Assembly (NCBI RefSeq): GCF_013201545.1
Contig: NZ_CP053746.1
Coordinates: forward strand, 5,098,501-5,162,500
Origin: Pseudomonas graminis
GTDB lineage: Bacteria; Pseudomonadota; Gammaproteobacteria; Pseudomonadales; Pseudomonadaceae
DNA length: 64,000 bases
Direction of reading: 5' to 3'
Shown one piece after another: positions 24,670 to 35,239 of the stretch (positions are counted from its first letter, which is position 1; every line of letters starts with the position of its first letter). Both the position numbers and the translations under genes were made by a program. A model generated the notes under the pieces. The model was given only the letters and a program-made list of their open reading frames with translations. It was not told the origin of the DNA and searched no databases.

Positions 24670-25635
24670 TCAGCGACGCTTCAACCGGTCGATGATCACC
24701 GCCAGCAACAGGATCGTGCCGCGGATTACGTACTGGTAAAACGTGTCGATGTTCTTCAGGTTCATGGCGTTCTCGATGATTGCCAGAATCAATACCCCTG
24801 CGATCACGTGGCGAATCATGCCGATGCCCCCGCTCAGGGACACCCCGCCCAGTACGCACGCGGAAATCACCGTCAGCTCAAAGCCCTGTCCGATCATCGG
24901 CTGACCGGAGGTCATGCGCGAGGCCAGCACCACGCCGGCCAGCGCGCCGATCAACCCGTGCACGGCAAAGATGATGATCTTGGTCCGGTCGACGTGTACG
25001 CCTGCCAGCAACGCCGCTTCCTGGTTGCCGCCGATGGCCAGGGTATTGCGTCCGTAGGTGGTGTAGTTCAACAGCCAGCCGAAGAAGATAAAGCAGACGA
25101 TGGTGATCAGAATCGGCACCGGCACGCCGAACAGCTGACCGTTACCGAACACGAAGAAGGCCTCGTCGCCGACGCCCACGGCTTTACCGTTGGAGAAGAT
25201 GTACGCCAGCCCCCGCACAATCTGCATGGTCGCCAGCGTGGTGATCAGCGCGTTGATGCGCAGCTTGGCGATGACGATGCCGTTGATCAGCCCGACCAGC
25301 AAGCCCATGGCCAGCGCCGCCGATACGCCCAGAAACACGCTGTCGGTGTCACGAATGACGATCCCGGCAATGACGCCTGAGCACGCCAGTACCGAACCGA
25401 CCGACAGGTCGAAATGCCCTGACGCCAGGCAGTACAGCATGGTGCAGGCGGCGATGCCGACGGTGGAAATCGCGAGGCCCAGGCCACGCATATTCAGCGG
25501 TGACATGAAGTTGTCGATCAAAAGCGCACAGAGCACAAAGATGCCCAGGGCGGCCATGAGCATGGCCCAGTCGTCGACGAATCGACGCAGGTTCATGCCT
25601 TGGCGGGGAGCCGTCAGGCTGGATTCGGTAGACAT
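24670..25635 (-). CDS. araH: L-arabinose ABC transporter permease
   Basis: A 321-residue inner-membrane permease of the carbohydrate uptake family CUT2. Long stretches match E. coli AraH closely from memory (MRGLGLAIS, CLASGHFDLSVGSV, KLRINALITTLATMQIVRGLAYI, GRNTLAIGGNQEAALLAGV, ILASRMTSGQP-like). ATG 25635 follows GAGGTG and is chosen over an upstream in-frame start. It is the last gene of araF-araG-araH. Confidence 0.95.
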   Translation of the reverse strand: MSTESSLTAPRQGMNLRRFVDDWAMLMAALGIFVLCALLIDNFMSPLNMRGLGLAISTVGIAACTMLYCLASGHFDLSVGSVLACSGVIAGIVIRDTDSVFLGVSAALAMGLLVGLINGIVIAKLRINALITTLATMQIVRGLAYIFSNGKAVGVGDEAFFVFGNGQLFGVPVPILITIVCFIFFGWLLNYTTYGRNTLAIGGNQEAALLAGVHVDRTKIIIFAVHGLIGALAGVVLASRMTSGQPMIGQGFELTVISACVLGGVSLSGGIGMIRHVIAGVLILAIIENAMNLKNIDTFYQYVIRGTILLLAVIIDRLKRR

Positions 25636-25680
25636 ACGCACCTCGTTCTTATTTTTCATAGCCAGTTTTCAAGGCCAGGT

Positions 25681-27210
25681 TCAACCGCGCGTACGCGGCA
25701 ATGCCAGTTGCAGAAGACGCTGTTCATTAGCCTCTTCGCGGGACAATTCGCCGGTGATGGCGCCTTCACTCATCACCAGAATCCGATCGGAAATGCCCAT
25801 GACCTCCATCAGGTCGCTGGACACCACAATGACCGCAATGCCATCGGCAGCGAGGTTGTGGATGATCTGGTAGATCTCGGATTTGGCGCCGATGTCGATG
25901 CCCCGGGTGGGCTCGTCCAGCAGCAGCACTTTCATCGGCATCGACAGCCAGCGGCCGAGAATGGCCTTCTGCTGATTGCCACCCGACAGAAACAGCATCT
26001 GCTGTTCGGGCGAAGGCGTCTTGACGTTCATCGACTTGATCTGGTGCCGGGCGTTGTCACGCTCCCAGCGGCCCTGAATCAGGCAGCCCAGGCTGACATG
26101 GCGAGGCCGCGCGCCGATGTTGATGTTCTCGGCGACACTGGACAGCGGCACGATGCCTTCTTTTTTGCGGTCTTCCGGGCACAGCAGAATGCCGGCGTCG
26201 ATGGCGTCGCGCGGTGAACGCAGGTTCAGCGGCTTGCCCTCCAGTTGTAAGGCCCCGGCCTGACTGCGCGTCAGCCCCGACAGCATGCGAAACATCTCGG
26301 TCCGACCGGCGCCGACCAGCCCGAAGAAGCCAAGGATCTCCCCCTTCTCCACGGCAAAACTGACGGGCTCCTGCAAACCGGGGCCCATCAGGCCAGTCAC
26401 TCGCAGGCTCGGCCCCTGATGCTGGCGCGGCCGATAGTTGTAGATGTCCTGGATGTCGCGCCCAACCATACAGGTCACGAGGCGGTCATGGTCCAGATCA
26501 GCCATGTCCTCGAAGGTGCGCACGAAGCGCCCATCCTTGAACACGGTGACGGCGTCACACACGCGGAAGATTTCTTCCATGCGGTGAGACACGTAGAGAA
26601 TGACCCGGCCTTCATCCCGCAGCCGGGTGATGATCGCCATCAGACGATCGATCTCGCGCGCCGACAGGCTGCTGGTGGGTTCGTCGAACGCAATCACATG
26701 GGCGTTGCGCGACATGGCCTTGGCGATTTCCACCAATTGCCGCTGACCCAGGGAGAGATCACCCAGGCGCGTGTTCGGGTCGATCTCGTCAGCCAGACCT
26801 TTGAGCAGCTCCCTCGCGCGTCGGACCATGGCCCGACGGTTGATCATGCCCCAGCGATTGGGCATGTGACCGAGCAGCAGGTTCTCCGCCACCGACATTT
26901 CCGGGACCAGGTGCAGTTCCTGGTGAATCACCGCGACGCCGGCCGCGATGCTGTCAGCGGTTGATTTGAACGCCAGGTGCTGATCGCCGATCTGCAGATC
27001 GCCGCTGTTGGGCTGGTACGAGCCACCGAGAATCTTCAGCAGCGTCGATTTACCCGCGCCGTTCTCGCCCATCAGCGCGTGAACGCTGCCTGGCCGAGCT
27101 TCGAAATTGATGTCCGACAGCGCCCTCACACCGGGAAAGGTTTTACCGATCCCGTTGAAGCGCAGGCTGCCGCCAGGCTGAACCTGTTGTTGAACCGATG
27201 CCTGTTGCAT
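25681..27210 (-). CDS. araG: L-arabinose ABC transporter ATP-binding protein
   Basis: A 509-residue protein with two fused ABC domains, as in AraG/RbsA/MglA. The first domain has Walker A GENGAGKST (about residues 50-58), signature LSLGQRQLVEIA and Walker B VIAFDEPTS. The second has the degenerate P-loop GLVGAGRTE usual for this family, signature LSGGNQQKAILG and VLLLDEPTRGID. It energises arabinose import with AraF and AraH. A perfect 7-bp hairpin lies in the gap after araF. Confidence 0.95.
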   Translation of the reverse strand: MQQASVQQQVQPGGSLRFNGIGKTFPGVRALSDINFEARPGSVHALMGENGAGKSTLLKILGGSYQPNSGDLQIGDQHLAFKSTADSIAAGVAVIHQELHLVPEMSVAENLLLGHMPNRWGMINRRAMVRRARELLKGLADEIDPNTRLGDLSLGQRQLVEIAKAMSRNAHVIAFDEPTSSLSAREIDRLMAIITRLRDEGRVILYVSHRMEEIFRVCDAVTVFKDGRFVRTFEDMADLDHDRLVTCMVGRDIQDIYNYRPRQHQGPSLRVTGLMGPGLQEPVSFAVEKGEILGFFGLVGAGRTEMFRMLSGLTRSQAGALQLEGKPLNLRSPRDAIDAGILLCPEDRKKEGIVPLSSVAENINIGARPRHVSLGCLIQGRWERDNARHQIKSMNVKTPSPEQQMLFLSGGNQQKAILGRWLSMPMKVLLLDEPTRGIDIGAKSEIYQIIHNLAADGIAVIVVSSDLMEVMGISDRILVMSEGAITGELSREEANEQRLLQLALPRTRG

Positions 27211-27266
27211 GAACCACCTCCACCCCGCCCCACCCTTTGCGAGTGAAACGGGGCCTTGCAGATATC

Positions 27267-27283
27267 CGCCTGAGTTTCAGGCG
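27267..27283 (-). other. Intercistronic hairpin between araF and araG
   Basis: CGCCTGA-GTT-TCAGGCG (plus strand) is a perfect 7-bp stem with a 3-base loop just after the araF stop, with no U-run. Such structures after binding-protein genes often protect the upstream mRNA and raise binding-protein yield relative to the ATPase. Confidence 0.6.
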
Positions 27284-27303
27284 TCCCGACTCGACTGCCG
27301 CGC

Positions 27304-28308
27304 TTACTTGTACAGACCGATCTTGGTCAGCACGTCCTTGAAGTTGGCGCGGGTGATCAGCGTCACGTCGTCCATGGCGGTGTATTTCGCGGGTTCTTTA
27401 CCGGTGGTGACCCACTCGTACATCGCCAGAGCGGTGTTGTAACCCTCTTTGTCAGGGCTAGGCAGCATCGACCCAAAGAAGCCGCTGTCCTTCTTCTTCA
27501 GCTCGTCGATGGCGTCAGTGCCGTTGATGCCGATGCCGATGACGTTGGCGGCGGTGAAGCCGGCGCCAGCGGTTGCACGCACGCCACCGAGTACGGTGTT
27601 GTCGTTCATGCCACCGATGATCAGATTTTTCGCGGCCGACGGCAGCTTCGGCAGGGCAGCGCCGGTGGAATCCATGCTGCCTGGCACGTCGAGGGTTTTC
27701 TGCGGAGCAAAGAGGATGTGATCCTCAGGCAAACCGGCTTTCTTCAACGCATCCACCGAACCGTCGGTGCGCTTCTTGCCGGTGTCGAGCTCGTTGTAGG
27801 TGTTGATGATCGCGTAGGTTTCTTTCCAGTCCCACTTGCGATTTTTCGCTTCGTCGGCCATGGCCGCGCCCTGTTTCTGGCCGACTTCGAACGCGGCCAT
27901 GCCCAGGTACGGCACGTCTTCCATGAACTTGCCTTTGGCGTCGACGAAACGGTCGTCGACGGCCATCACTTTCATGTCATTGGCTTTGGCTTTGGCGACG
28001 ATGGACGGGCCGAGGGAAACATCAGGCGGGCAGATGACAAACCCTTTGGCGCCGTTGGCGGCGAGGCTGTCGATGGCGGAGAGGGTTTTCTCACCGTCGG
28101 GAACGGCAATTTTGATCACTTCAAAACCGTGTTCCTGACCGGCTTTTTCAGCGAAGGCCCATTCGGTCTGGAACCAGGGCTCTTCAGCCTGTTTGACCAG
28201 GAAGCCGATCTTGACCTTATCAGCGGCAGATACACCGCCGCTCATGCCGAGGATGGCGGTGGCAACAGCAGCACAGCACAGGGAACGAATCCCGTGGCGA
28301 CTCAACAT
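27304..28308 (-). CDS. araF: L-arabinose-binding periplasmic protein
   Basis: A 334-residue type I periplasmic sugar-binding protein. The signal peptide ends near GGVSA, and the mature chain begins ADKVKIGFLVKQAEEPWFQTEW, the sequence expected of AraF (KQPEEPWFQTEW in E. coli). VPDGEKTLSAID, CPPDVSLGP, VDDRFVDAKG and IGGMNDNTVLGGVRA also follow AraF. It delivers L-arabinose to AraG/AraH. A candidate operator with core TCATATCAT lies about 100 bases upstream. Confidence 0.97.
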   Translation of the reverse strand: MLSRHGIRSLCCAAVATAILGMSGGVSAADKVKIGFLVKQAEEPWFQTEWAFAEKAGQEHGFEVIKIAVPDGEKTLSAIDSLAANGAKGFVICPPDVSLGPSIVAKAKANDMKVMAVDDRFVDAKGKFMEDVPYLGMAAFEVGQKQGAAMADEAKNRKWDWKETYAIINTYNELDTGKKRTDGSVDALKKAGLPEDHILFAPQKTLDVPGSMDSTGAALPKLPSAAKNLIIGGMNDNTVLGGVRATAGAGFTAANVIGIGINGTDAIDELKKKDSGFFGSMLPSPDKEGYNTALAMYEWVTTGKEPAKYTAMDDVTLITRANFKDVLTKIGLYK

Positions 28309-28403
28309 AGCTAACTCCTTATTTTTATTGACTAGCTACAGCGTTCAGCAGTGAGTGTCGGGACGGAATGCAGCTGGAACAACGCAGGCCGACCGACTGA
28401 AAA

Positions 28404-28416
28404 CAGTCATATCATA
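28404..28416. promoter_or_regulatory. Candidate regulator site upstream of araF
   Basis: CAGTCATATCATA shares TCATAYNAT with the two better sites at 30180-30194 and 30343-30355. It lies in the araF promoter region and may be bound by the GntR-type regulator of this cluster. The match is partial. Confidence 0.35.
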
Positions 28417-28471
28417 TTATCAATGAAGCCTATGTAACCGAGTGTCACACCTCTACCGCACAGGGTTTGGC

Positions 28472-29350
28472 TCACCCCGCAAAGCGATGCGAGGCCATGC
28501 CCTTGATGCCAATTTTCATCTGAATCACAGACCCATCCAGCTCCAGCGCGCCATCTGCAGGCCGCGCGCTGGTGACGAATAACGTGGTCATGTCCGGCCC
28601 GCCGAACACGCAACTGGTCGGGTGACTGACCGGCAACTCGACGACCCGATCAACGCTGCCATCGGGGGCAAAACGGATCAGGCAGCCACCACCCCAGCGG
28701 GCGTTCCAGACAAAACCATCTTCGTCCATCGCCGAGCCATCGGGGGCACCGCGCGAATGCTCATGGGCCCAGACCTCCCGCTCGCCGAGGGAATGATCCT
28801 GGTTGATCGGGTAGCGATAGATCACGCCATCCAGAGTGTCTGCGGTGAGTACCGCTGCATCGTTCTCCGGCCAGACCAGTGTGTTAACGATGCCCTGCCC
28901 GTTCAGCAACGGCGCGACCGAGGCATCGCCGTCGACGCGGTAAAGTCCGCCGGAGCGACGCTCGATCGGCAGGTCACCGCCCTCCTCGTCCAGGTTGTTC
29001 TGCATGGTCCCCAGCCACAGCCGGCCATGCCGGTCGCAACGGGCTTCGTTGGCACGATTGCCGGCCACAGGGTCGGCGGCGCATAGCAGAGAAATAACAG
29101 GCTGATGGGACGGGGAATCGAGGTCGAGACGGTGGACCCCGCTGGCGAGGGTGACCAGTGCATCGCCTGTCATGGTAGGAATGAAGGCGGAGACCGGCTC
29201 GGTGAACTGCCAGTGGGACAGCTTGCCGGCGTGAAGGCGCAGCGCGCGGAAGCCGGCGATATCGACCCAGTACAACGCCTGATGGGCATGGTCCCAGAAC
29301 GGCCCTTCGGCCAATTTGAAACGCTGGTCACAGACCGGCAGCCATTTCAT
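28472..29350 (-). CDS. SMP-30/gluconolactonase-family sugar lactonase, probably L-arabinonolactonase
   Basis: A 292-residue six-bladed propeller hydrolase of the SMP-30 family. The divalent-metal Glu is in LAEGPFWD near residue 17. NEARCDRHGRLWLGTMQNN and PDGSAMDEDGFVWNARWGGG carry the Asn and Asp ligands. In the oxidative arabinose pathway such enzymes open L-arabino-gamma-lactone to L-arabonate. The substrate is inferred from position between araFGH and its regulator. ATG 29350 has AGGAAAT upstream and gives the usual family start. Confidence 0.85.
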   Translation of the reverse strand: MKWLPVCDQRFKLAEGPFWDHAHQALYWVDIAGFRALRLHAGKLSHWQFTEPVSAFIPTMTGDALVTLASGVHRLDLDSPSHQPVISLLCAADPVAGNRANEARCDRHGRLWLGTMQNNLDEEGGDLPIERRSGGLYRVDGDASVAPLLNGQGIVNTLVWPENDAAVLTADTLDGVIYRYPINQDHSLGEREVWAHEHSRGAPDGSAMDEDGFVWNARWGGGCLIRFAPDGSVDRVVELPVSHPTSCVFGGPDMTTLFVTSARPADGALELDGSVIQMKIGIKGMASHRFAG

Positions 29351-29426
29351 GGAAGATTTCCTGCTTATTATTGTAGGTCTGTGAGCCACTCAAAAAGCTC
29401 ACCTCTGAAACGTCAAACGTGCCTGC

Positions 29427-30137
29427 TCAGGAATAGCGTGACGGCGGTTGTTCCCGTGAACGCGCGATCACTTCACCAGCGTTTTCTATCAGACTCATGC
29501 AGGCCCACACACCCCGCGCCGAATCCCGATTCGCAATGGCGTCCGCCAGATCCTTGTGCAACGGCAAGGTTCTGCCCAGCTCGCCGGGCACCGCCGATGA
29601 CACTTCAAACGAAATCGCCAGCAGAGCGCCCAGTGCCGGCAGCATCTGCTCGATAAACTGGTTGTGACTCGCCGCCAGCACCGCTTCATGGAAGCGTTGA
29701 TCCGCAGCGTTGTAATCGCCGAAGTCGGCGACGCTGGCCGCAAGCTGCGCATAGGCTGCCTGAATCCCGGCAATCTGCTCCGGTGTCGCCCTTTCACACG
29801 CCCATCGCACGGCCATCGGTTCAATGGCGCGTCGTAAATCCAGCAGGTCCAGCACAAAACTTGTCGGCAGACCTTTTGCCGCCAGCCAGCCCACAACCTG
29901 CGGGTCAAACAGATTCCAGGCGCGCACCGGCAATACCCGCGTGCCCACCTTAGGCCCGACTTCCAGCAACCCCTTGGCCACCAAGGTCTTGATGGCCTCA
30001 CGAATCACCGTCCGGCTGACCCCGAACTCTTCACCCAATGCCGCTTCAACCTTCAGCGACTGCCCCGGCATCACGTTGCCTTGAGCAATCCAGGCCCCCA
30101 GGCCGTCTACCGTCGACGCGTGAAAACTGCTGCTCAT
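29427..30137 (-). CDS. GntR-family (FCD domain) regulator of the arabinose cluster
   Basis: A 236-residue FadR-subfamily repressor. The N-terminal winged helix (LKVEAALGEEFGVSRTVIREAIKTLVAKGLLEVGPKVGTRV, residues about 25-67) is followed by an FCD ligand domain whose metal-binding residues are visible (DQRFHEAVLAAS, LPLHKDLADAI). It lies between the lactonase gene and the divergent mutarotase gene. Two near-identical candidate operators lie upstream in the shared promoter region. It probably senses an arabinose-pathway acid. E. coli uses AraC for this role. Confidence 0.85.
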   Translation of the reverse strand: MSSSFHASTVDGLGAWIAQGNVMPGQSLKVEAALGEEFGVSRTVIREAIKTLVAKGLLEVGPKVGTRVLPVRAWNLFDPQVVGWLAAKGLPTSFVLDLLDLRRAIEPMAVRWACERATPEQIAGIQAAYAQLAASVADFGDYNAADQRFHEAVLAASHNQFIEQMLPALGALLAISFEVSSAVPGELGRTLPLHKDLADAIANRDSARGVWACMSLIENAGEVIARSREQPPSRYS

Positions 30138-30179
30138 TGATCCGCCCCTGTTTGCGGTGTGTTCCGCAAATCGAGGCTA

Positions 30180-30194
30180 ATGATCATACGATTA
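30180..30194. promoter_or_regulatory. Candidate GntR operator 1 (divergent promoter region)
   Basis: The minus strand reads TAATCGTATGATCAT. It matches the plus-strand site at 30343-30355 in AAT-M-GTATGA-Y-CA. It lies about 45 bases upstream of the regulator start, consistent with autorepression. Confidence 0.5.
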
Positions 30195-30342
30195 GGCGTC
30201 AATCGCCTGTACAGGCGAGCGATTCTGGGCTAGACCTTCCCGCGTCAGGACAGACACTGCCTTTCGCCAAATAGTATTACAATTTATTTTTAAAGCGAGT
30301 GGTTTTGATCTATAAATCGAATTATCAGGACCAGCCAACTTA

Positions 30343-30355
30343 AATAGTATGACCA
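30343..30355. promoter_or_regulatory. Candidate GntR operator 2 (divergent promoter region)
   Basis: AATAGTATGACCA, differing from site 1 at two positions. It lies on the mutarotase side of the 348-base divergent region (30138-30485), which is AT-rich at 30265-30360 and holds no gene. Confidence 0.5.
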
Positions 30356-30485
30356 ATTGTAGAATCCTGAGTGATTGACCTACTGCTTCGCCGCACCCGC
30401 TTCGAGCAACAAAGGTGCCGCCTTCGGGCGGTATGCCTCAAATACCCCATGACAACATGCCCATAAAAACAAAAGGACCGACGCA

Positions 30486-31628
30486 ATGAGAAAGACGCTT
30501 ATCCCTGCCCTGGGGCTGTCACTGATGGCCGCCGCCCTGCACGTGCAAGCCGCCGGGCTGTCCACTGAACACGGTGCTTTCGGTAAACTCGCCGATGGCA
30601 CGCCGGTCGAGAAATACACCTTGCGCAACAGCAAGGGCATGCAGGCCACCGTCATTACTTACGGCGGCACGTTGCAATCGCTGTTGGTGCCGGACAAGCA
30701 CGGCAAGGCTGAAGACGTGGTTCTAGGCTTCGACGACGTGGATGGCTACGTCAAAGGCACCGCGTTTTTCGGCGCCACCATTGGCCGCTTCGGCAATCGC
30801 CTCGCGGGCGGCAAGTTTTCCCTGGATGGCAAAAGCTATCAGGTGCCGCTGAACGACAAGACCAACTCCCTGCATGGCGGGCCGAAAGGCTTCGACAAGC
30901 AGATCTGGAAGGCTGAAGAGGTCAAGGGCAAAGGCTCGGTCGGGGTCAAGCTGACGTACGTCTCGATCGACGGCGAGATGGGTTTCCCCGGTACGCTGAA
31001 AACCGAAGTCACCTATAGCCTGAATGACAAGAACGAGTTGCGCATCCAGTACCACGCGACAACGGACAAACCGACCGTTCTCAACCTCACCAACCACAGC
31101 TACTTCAACCTGGCGGGCGCGGGTAACGGCGACATCCTGGATCAGGTGGCGGTGGTGCATGCTGCGCATTACACGCCGGTCAACGAGACGCTGATCCCGA
31201 CCGGTGAGCTGCCGCCAGTGGCCGGCACACCGTTTGACTTCCTCAAACCTGTCGCCTTCGGCAAGCGCATCCGTGAAGACAACGAGCAGCTCAAGTTCGC
31301 TGAAGCGACCCAGGGAGGCTACGACCACAACTGGGTGCTCGATACCAAAGGCAAGCTGTCGAATCTGGCAGCGGACGTGGTCGATCCGAAGTCGGGTCGT
31401 CGTTTGCAGCTCTTTACCACCGAGCCCGGTGTTCAGCTGTACACGGGCAACTTCCTCGACGGCACTGTGAAAGGCAAGGGCGGCAAGATCTATCCGCACT
31501 GGGGCGCGTTCACGCTGGAAACCCAGCACTACCCCGACTCGCCGAACCAGCCGGCCTTCCCTTCGACTCGCCTGGAACCAGGTAAGGCCTACACCCAGAC
31601 CACTGTGTTCAAATTCCTGAACAAGTAA
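30486..31628 (+). CDS. Periplasmic aldose 1-epimerase (mutarotase)
   Basis: A 380-residue galactose-mutarotase-family enzyme interconverting alpha and beta anomers of aldoses. A clear signal peptide (residues 1-23, ending HVQAA) predicts periplasmic location, unlike cytoplasmic GalM. Catalytic features are visible: RFGNRLAGGKF near residue 100, NLTNHSYFNLAG with the acid His, and the QGGYDHNWVL and QTEPGVQLY-like (TTEPGVQLYTGNF) region with the base Glu later. It is divergent from the arabinose regulator with shared candidate operators, so it may supply the arabinose anomer preferred by AraF. Confidence 0.92.
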   Translation: MRKTLIPALGLSLMAAALHVQAAGLSTEHGAFGKLADGTPVEKYTLRNSKGMQATVITYGGTLQSLLVPDKHGKAEDVVLGFDDVDGYVKGTAFFGATIGRFGNRLAGGKFSLDGKSYQVPLNDKTNSLHGGPKGFDKQIWKAEEVKGKGSVGVKLTYVSIDGEMGFPGTLKTEVTYSLNDKNELRIQYHATTDKPTVLNLTNHSYFNLAGAGNGDILDQVAVVHAAHYTPVNETLIPTGELPPVAGTPFDFLKPVAFGKRIREDNEQLKFAEATQGGYDHNWVLDTKGKLSNLAADVVDPKSGRRLQLFTTEPGVQLYTGNFLDGTVKGKGGKIYPHWGAFTLETQHYPDSPNQPAFPSTRLEPGKAYTQTTVFKFLNK

Positions 31629-31886
31629 CCATTTGAGTGTGAAAAGGGGCGGCAGGACGATGTGAAGGGTCGTCACTGCCGCATCGCTCTGTGCTTCATG
31701 CCGCCATGGCGTCGCTGGAACCGCTCAAAACCGGGGCTTGCCACTCATTTGTGAGGGTGATCGACGGTTCGCTCATCGTTCTGTACTAAAGCTAACCATT
31801 TGGCTTAGAACGAGAATTTCGAGTGAATTTTCCCGGCGGTGACGACTCAGTTACAAAGAGAGTGACTGATAGGGAGGTTTGCAAGC

Positions 31887-32111
31887 GTGGCACAGTACAA
31901 GCATTTCAGAATCGATTATCTGCTGCACGGCAGCTACAAAAGCTTCTACATCAGCGCTGAAGCCATGGACAACGCATCTGCCTGGCATTGGGCGTCTGTG
32001 GATGCCGGGTTTGGTCAGATTCCAAAATACCGCTCGGATCGCGTTCCGAAGGTTACCAAGCCAAAAGCCGAGCAACTGGGCTTGACCGATGTCGAGTGGG
32101 CTGAATCCTGA
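31887..32111 (+). CDS. Small DUF6555-like protein
   Basis: A 74-residue protein (MAQYKHFRIDYLLHGSYKSF, then AEAMDNASAWHWASVDAGFG, ending DVEWAES). The M-D-N-A-x-A-W-H-W-A-S core and KVTKPKAEQLG fit the Pseudomonas DUF6555 family as I recall it; no function is known. The GTG start at 31887 follows GGGAGG. A CCTGATC/GATCAGG hairpin (32107-32124) overlaps the stop and could end the transcript. It is a single-gene unit. Confidence 0.75.
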   Translation: MAQYKHFRIDYLLHGSYKSFYISAEAMDNASAWHWASVDAGFGQIPKYRSDRVPKVTKPKAEQLGLTDVEWAES

Positions 32112-32488
32112 TCAGCCGATCAGGCTTCCTTGTCCTGATGTGATATTTGACTTTTCCCTACGGAAACTTGCTTTGGCAGCGCGTCATTCCTGATGCGCTG
32201 CCGGGCACCCGCCGCCTGATCTTCCCCCTCGCTTTACCTCCCACCGTTCCGGCCCGATTCGAAGAGAATTCTGACGATTAACCTGCTGCATCGGTGCCGT
32301 TGGCAAACCTGATCATTAAACGACCATTGCAGCTAAAGCCTTGCAACTACTGGCTTACAGAAACTTATCCACAGACATATTCACGCTTTCCGTGGACAAC
32401 TTTTTCAACGAAATGGCGTTGACTTTGCTGCTCTCCCCGGCCTAGCCAGCGTTCTAGAAAGGCCCCGCCAGACCGACATTTTCCTGCA
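32112..32488. other. Intergenic region with a DnaA-box-like 9-mer
   Basis: The 377-base gap holds no gene I can support. It contains TTATCCACA at 32365-32373, identical to the strong E. coli DnaA box, and a poorer inverted TTGTCCACG (minus strand, near 32390). Only one good box is present, so it is not an origin; chance or local DnaA binding are both possible. Confidence 0.4.
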
Positions 32489-34251
<1,763 letters not shown>

Positions 34252-34344
34252 AGGAAGATCCTTCAACAACCAATGCTCAAGCCGGCATGGTGAGGGATCG
34301 AAGGATGTGATGCAAATTACGCCACCGCCAGCCGGTGACGCGCT

Positions 34345-35055
34345 TCAGACCTTGGCAGGCAACGGTGTGGAGGTTTTGGTCCGGGGCCTGAGTTGCGCGG
34401 TGAGCATGGCGTTATCGGTGACACCCGTTTCGGCGCGCATGCCGGCCGCCAGGAATGGCACCATCAGGCGCATGACCTGCTCGATGGACGTGTTGACACC
34501 GAAATCGGTCTCGGCGATGGCGCGCAGGGCCTTGATACCGGACATGCTGAACGCGGCAGCGCCCAACATGAAATGGACCCGCCAGAACAACTCGATGGGA
34601 GGAATGCGCGGCGCCGCTTCGTTGACCAGCAGCATGTAACGACGGAACACCTTGCCGTACATGTCTTCGAGATAACGCCGCAAGTGGCCCTGGCTCTGGC
34701 TGAATGCAAGGCCAAGCAGGCGCATGAAGATGGACAGATCATTGCCGCTGCGCGGCTGAACGACTAACGCCTGCTCGACGAGAATCTCGAGCAGCTCTTC
34801 GAGGGTGGGTTTGTTTTCAGGCTTGGCCTGGCGGCGCTCCAGCTCGCGATCGAGACTGACGCAGAACGGCCCGAGGAAGCGCGAGAATACCGCCTGAATG
34901 AGGGCCTTCTTTGAGCCGAAGTGGTAATTCACCGCGGCCAGATTGACTGACGCCTTGCTGGTGATCAGCCGCAACGAGGTTTCGGCAAAACCCTTCTCGG
35001 CAAACAGCTGCTCCGCTGCATCGAGGATTCGTTCAACTGTTTCCGACTGAGCCAT
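34345..35055 (-). CDS. psrA: TetR-family fatty-acid-responsive regulator PsrA
   Basis: A 236-residue TetR-type regulator. The N-terminal helix-turn-helix is RILDAAEQLFAEKGFAETSLRLIT...NLAAVNYHFGSKKALIQAVF (residues about 9-55). The sequence and the nagZ-psrA-lexA order identify PsrA, which in Pseudomonas activates rpoS and represses beta-oxidation genes and its own gene until long-chain fatty acids bind. Two perfect PsrA boxes lie directly upstream. The nearby fadBA operon is a known type of target. Confidence 0.95.
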   Translation of the reverse strand: MAQSETVERILDAAEQLFAEKGFAETSLRLITSKASVNLAAVNYHFGSKKALIQAVFSRFLGPFCVSLDRELERRQAKPENKPTLEELLEILVEQALVVQPRSGNDLSIFMRLLGLAFSQSQGHLRRYLEDMYGKVFRRYMLLVNEAAPRIPPIELFWRVHFMLGAAAFSMSGIKALRAIAETDFGVNTSIEQVMRLMVPFLAAGMRAETGVTDNAMLTAQLRPRTKTSTPLPAKV

Positions 35056-35069
35056 GGTTCAACGCCTGA

Positions 35070-35096
35070 CAAACAAGTGTTTGAAACATACGTTTC
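35070..35096. promoter_or_regulatory. Two PsrA boxes sharing one base, psrA operator
   Basis: CAAAC-AAGT-GTTTG (35070-35083) and GAAAC-ATAC-GTTTC (35083-35096) both match the PsrA consensus (G/C)AAAC-N2-4-GTTT(G/C) exactly. The G at 35083 belongs to both. They lie 15-41 bases before the psrA start, well placed for autorepression. Confidence 0.9.
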
Positions 35097-35239
35097 ATAC
35101 ACGGCACTGTCAACCCTGAGCACCTGCTTTGTGTCCCGGCAGTCACGGGCATTTAACCATATAAACCGGGGCCTGTAGCCATCCATGGATGAGGCGCAAT
35201 GCAGGCGTGGCGAAAAGGCCCATTGCCAAGACCCAAGCA

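Noticed and set aside
32365-32373. Perfect DnaA box TTATCCACA as sign of a replication origin
   Set aside because: Only one good box and one poor inverted match are present. There is no dnaA, dnaN or gidA neighbour, and no AT-rich unwinding array. A 9-mer this common can arise by chance.
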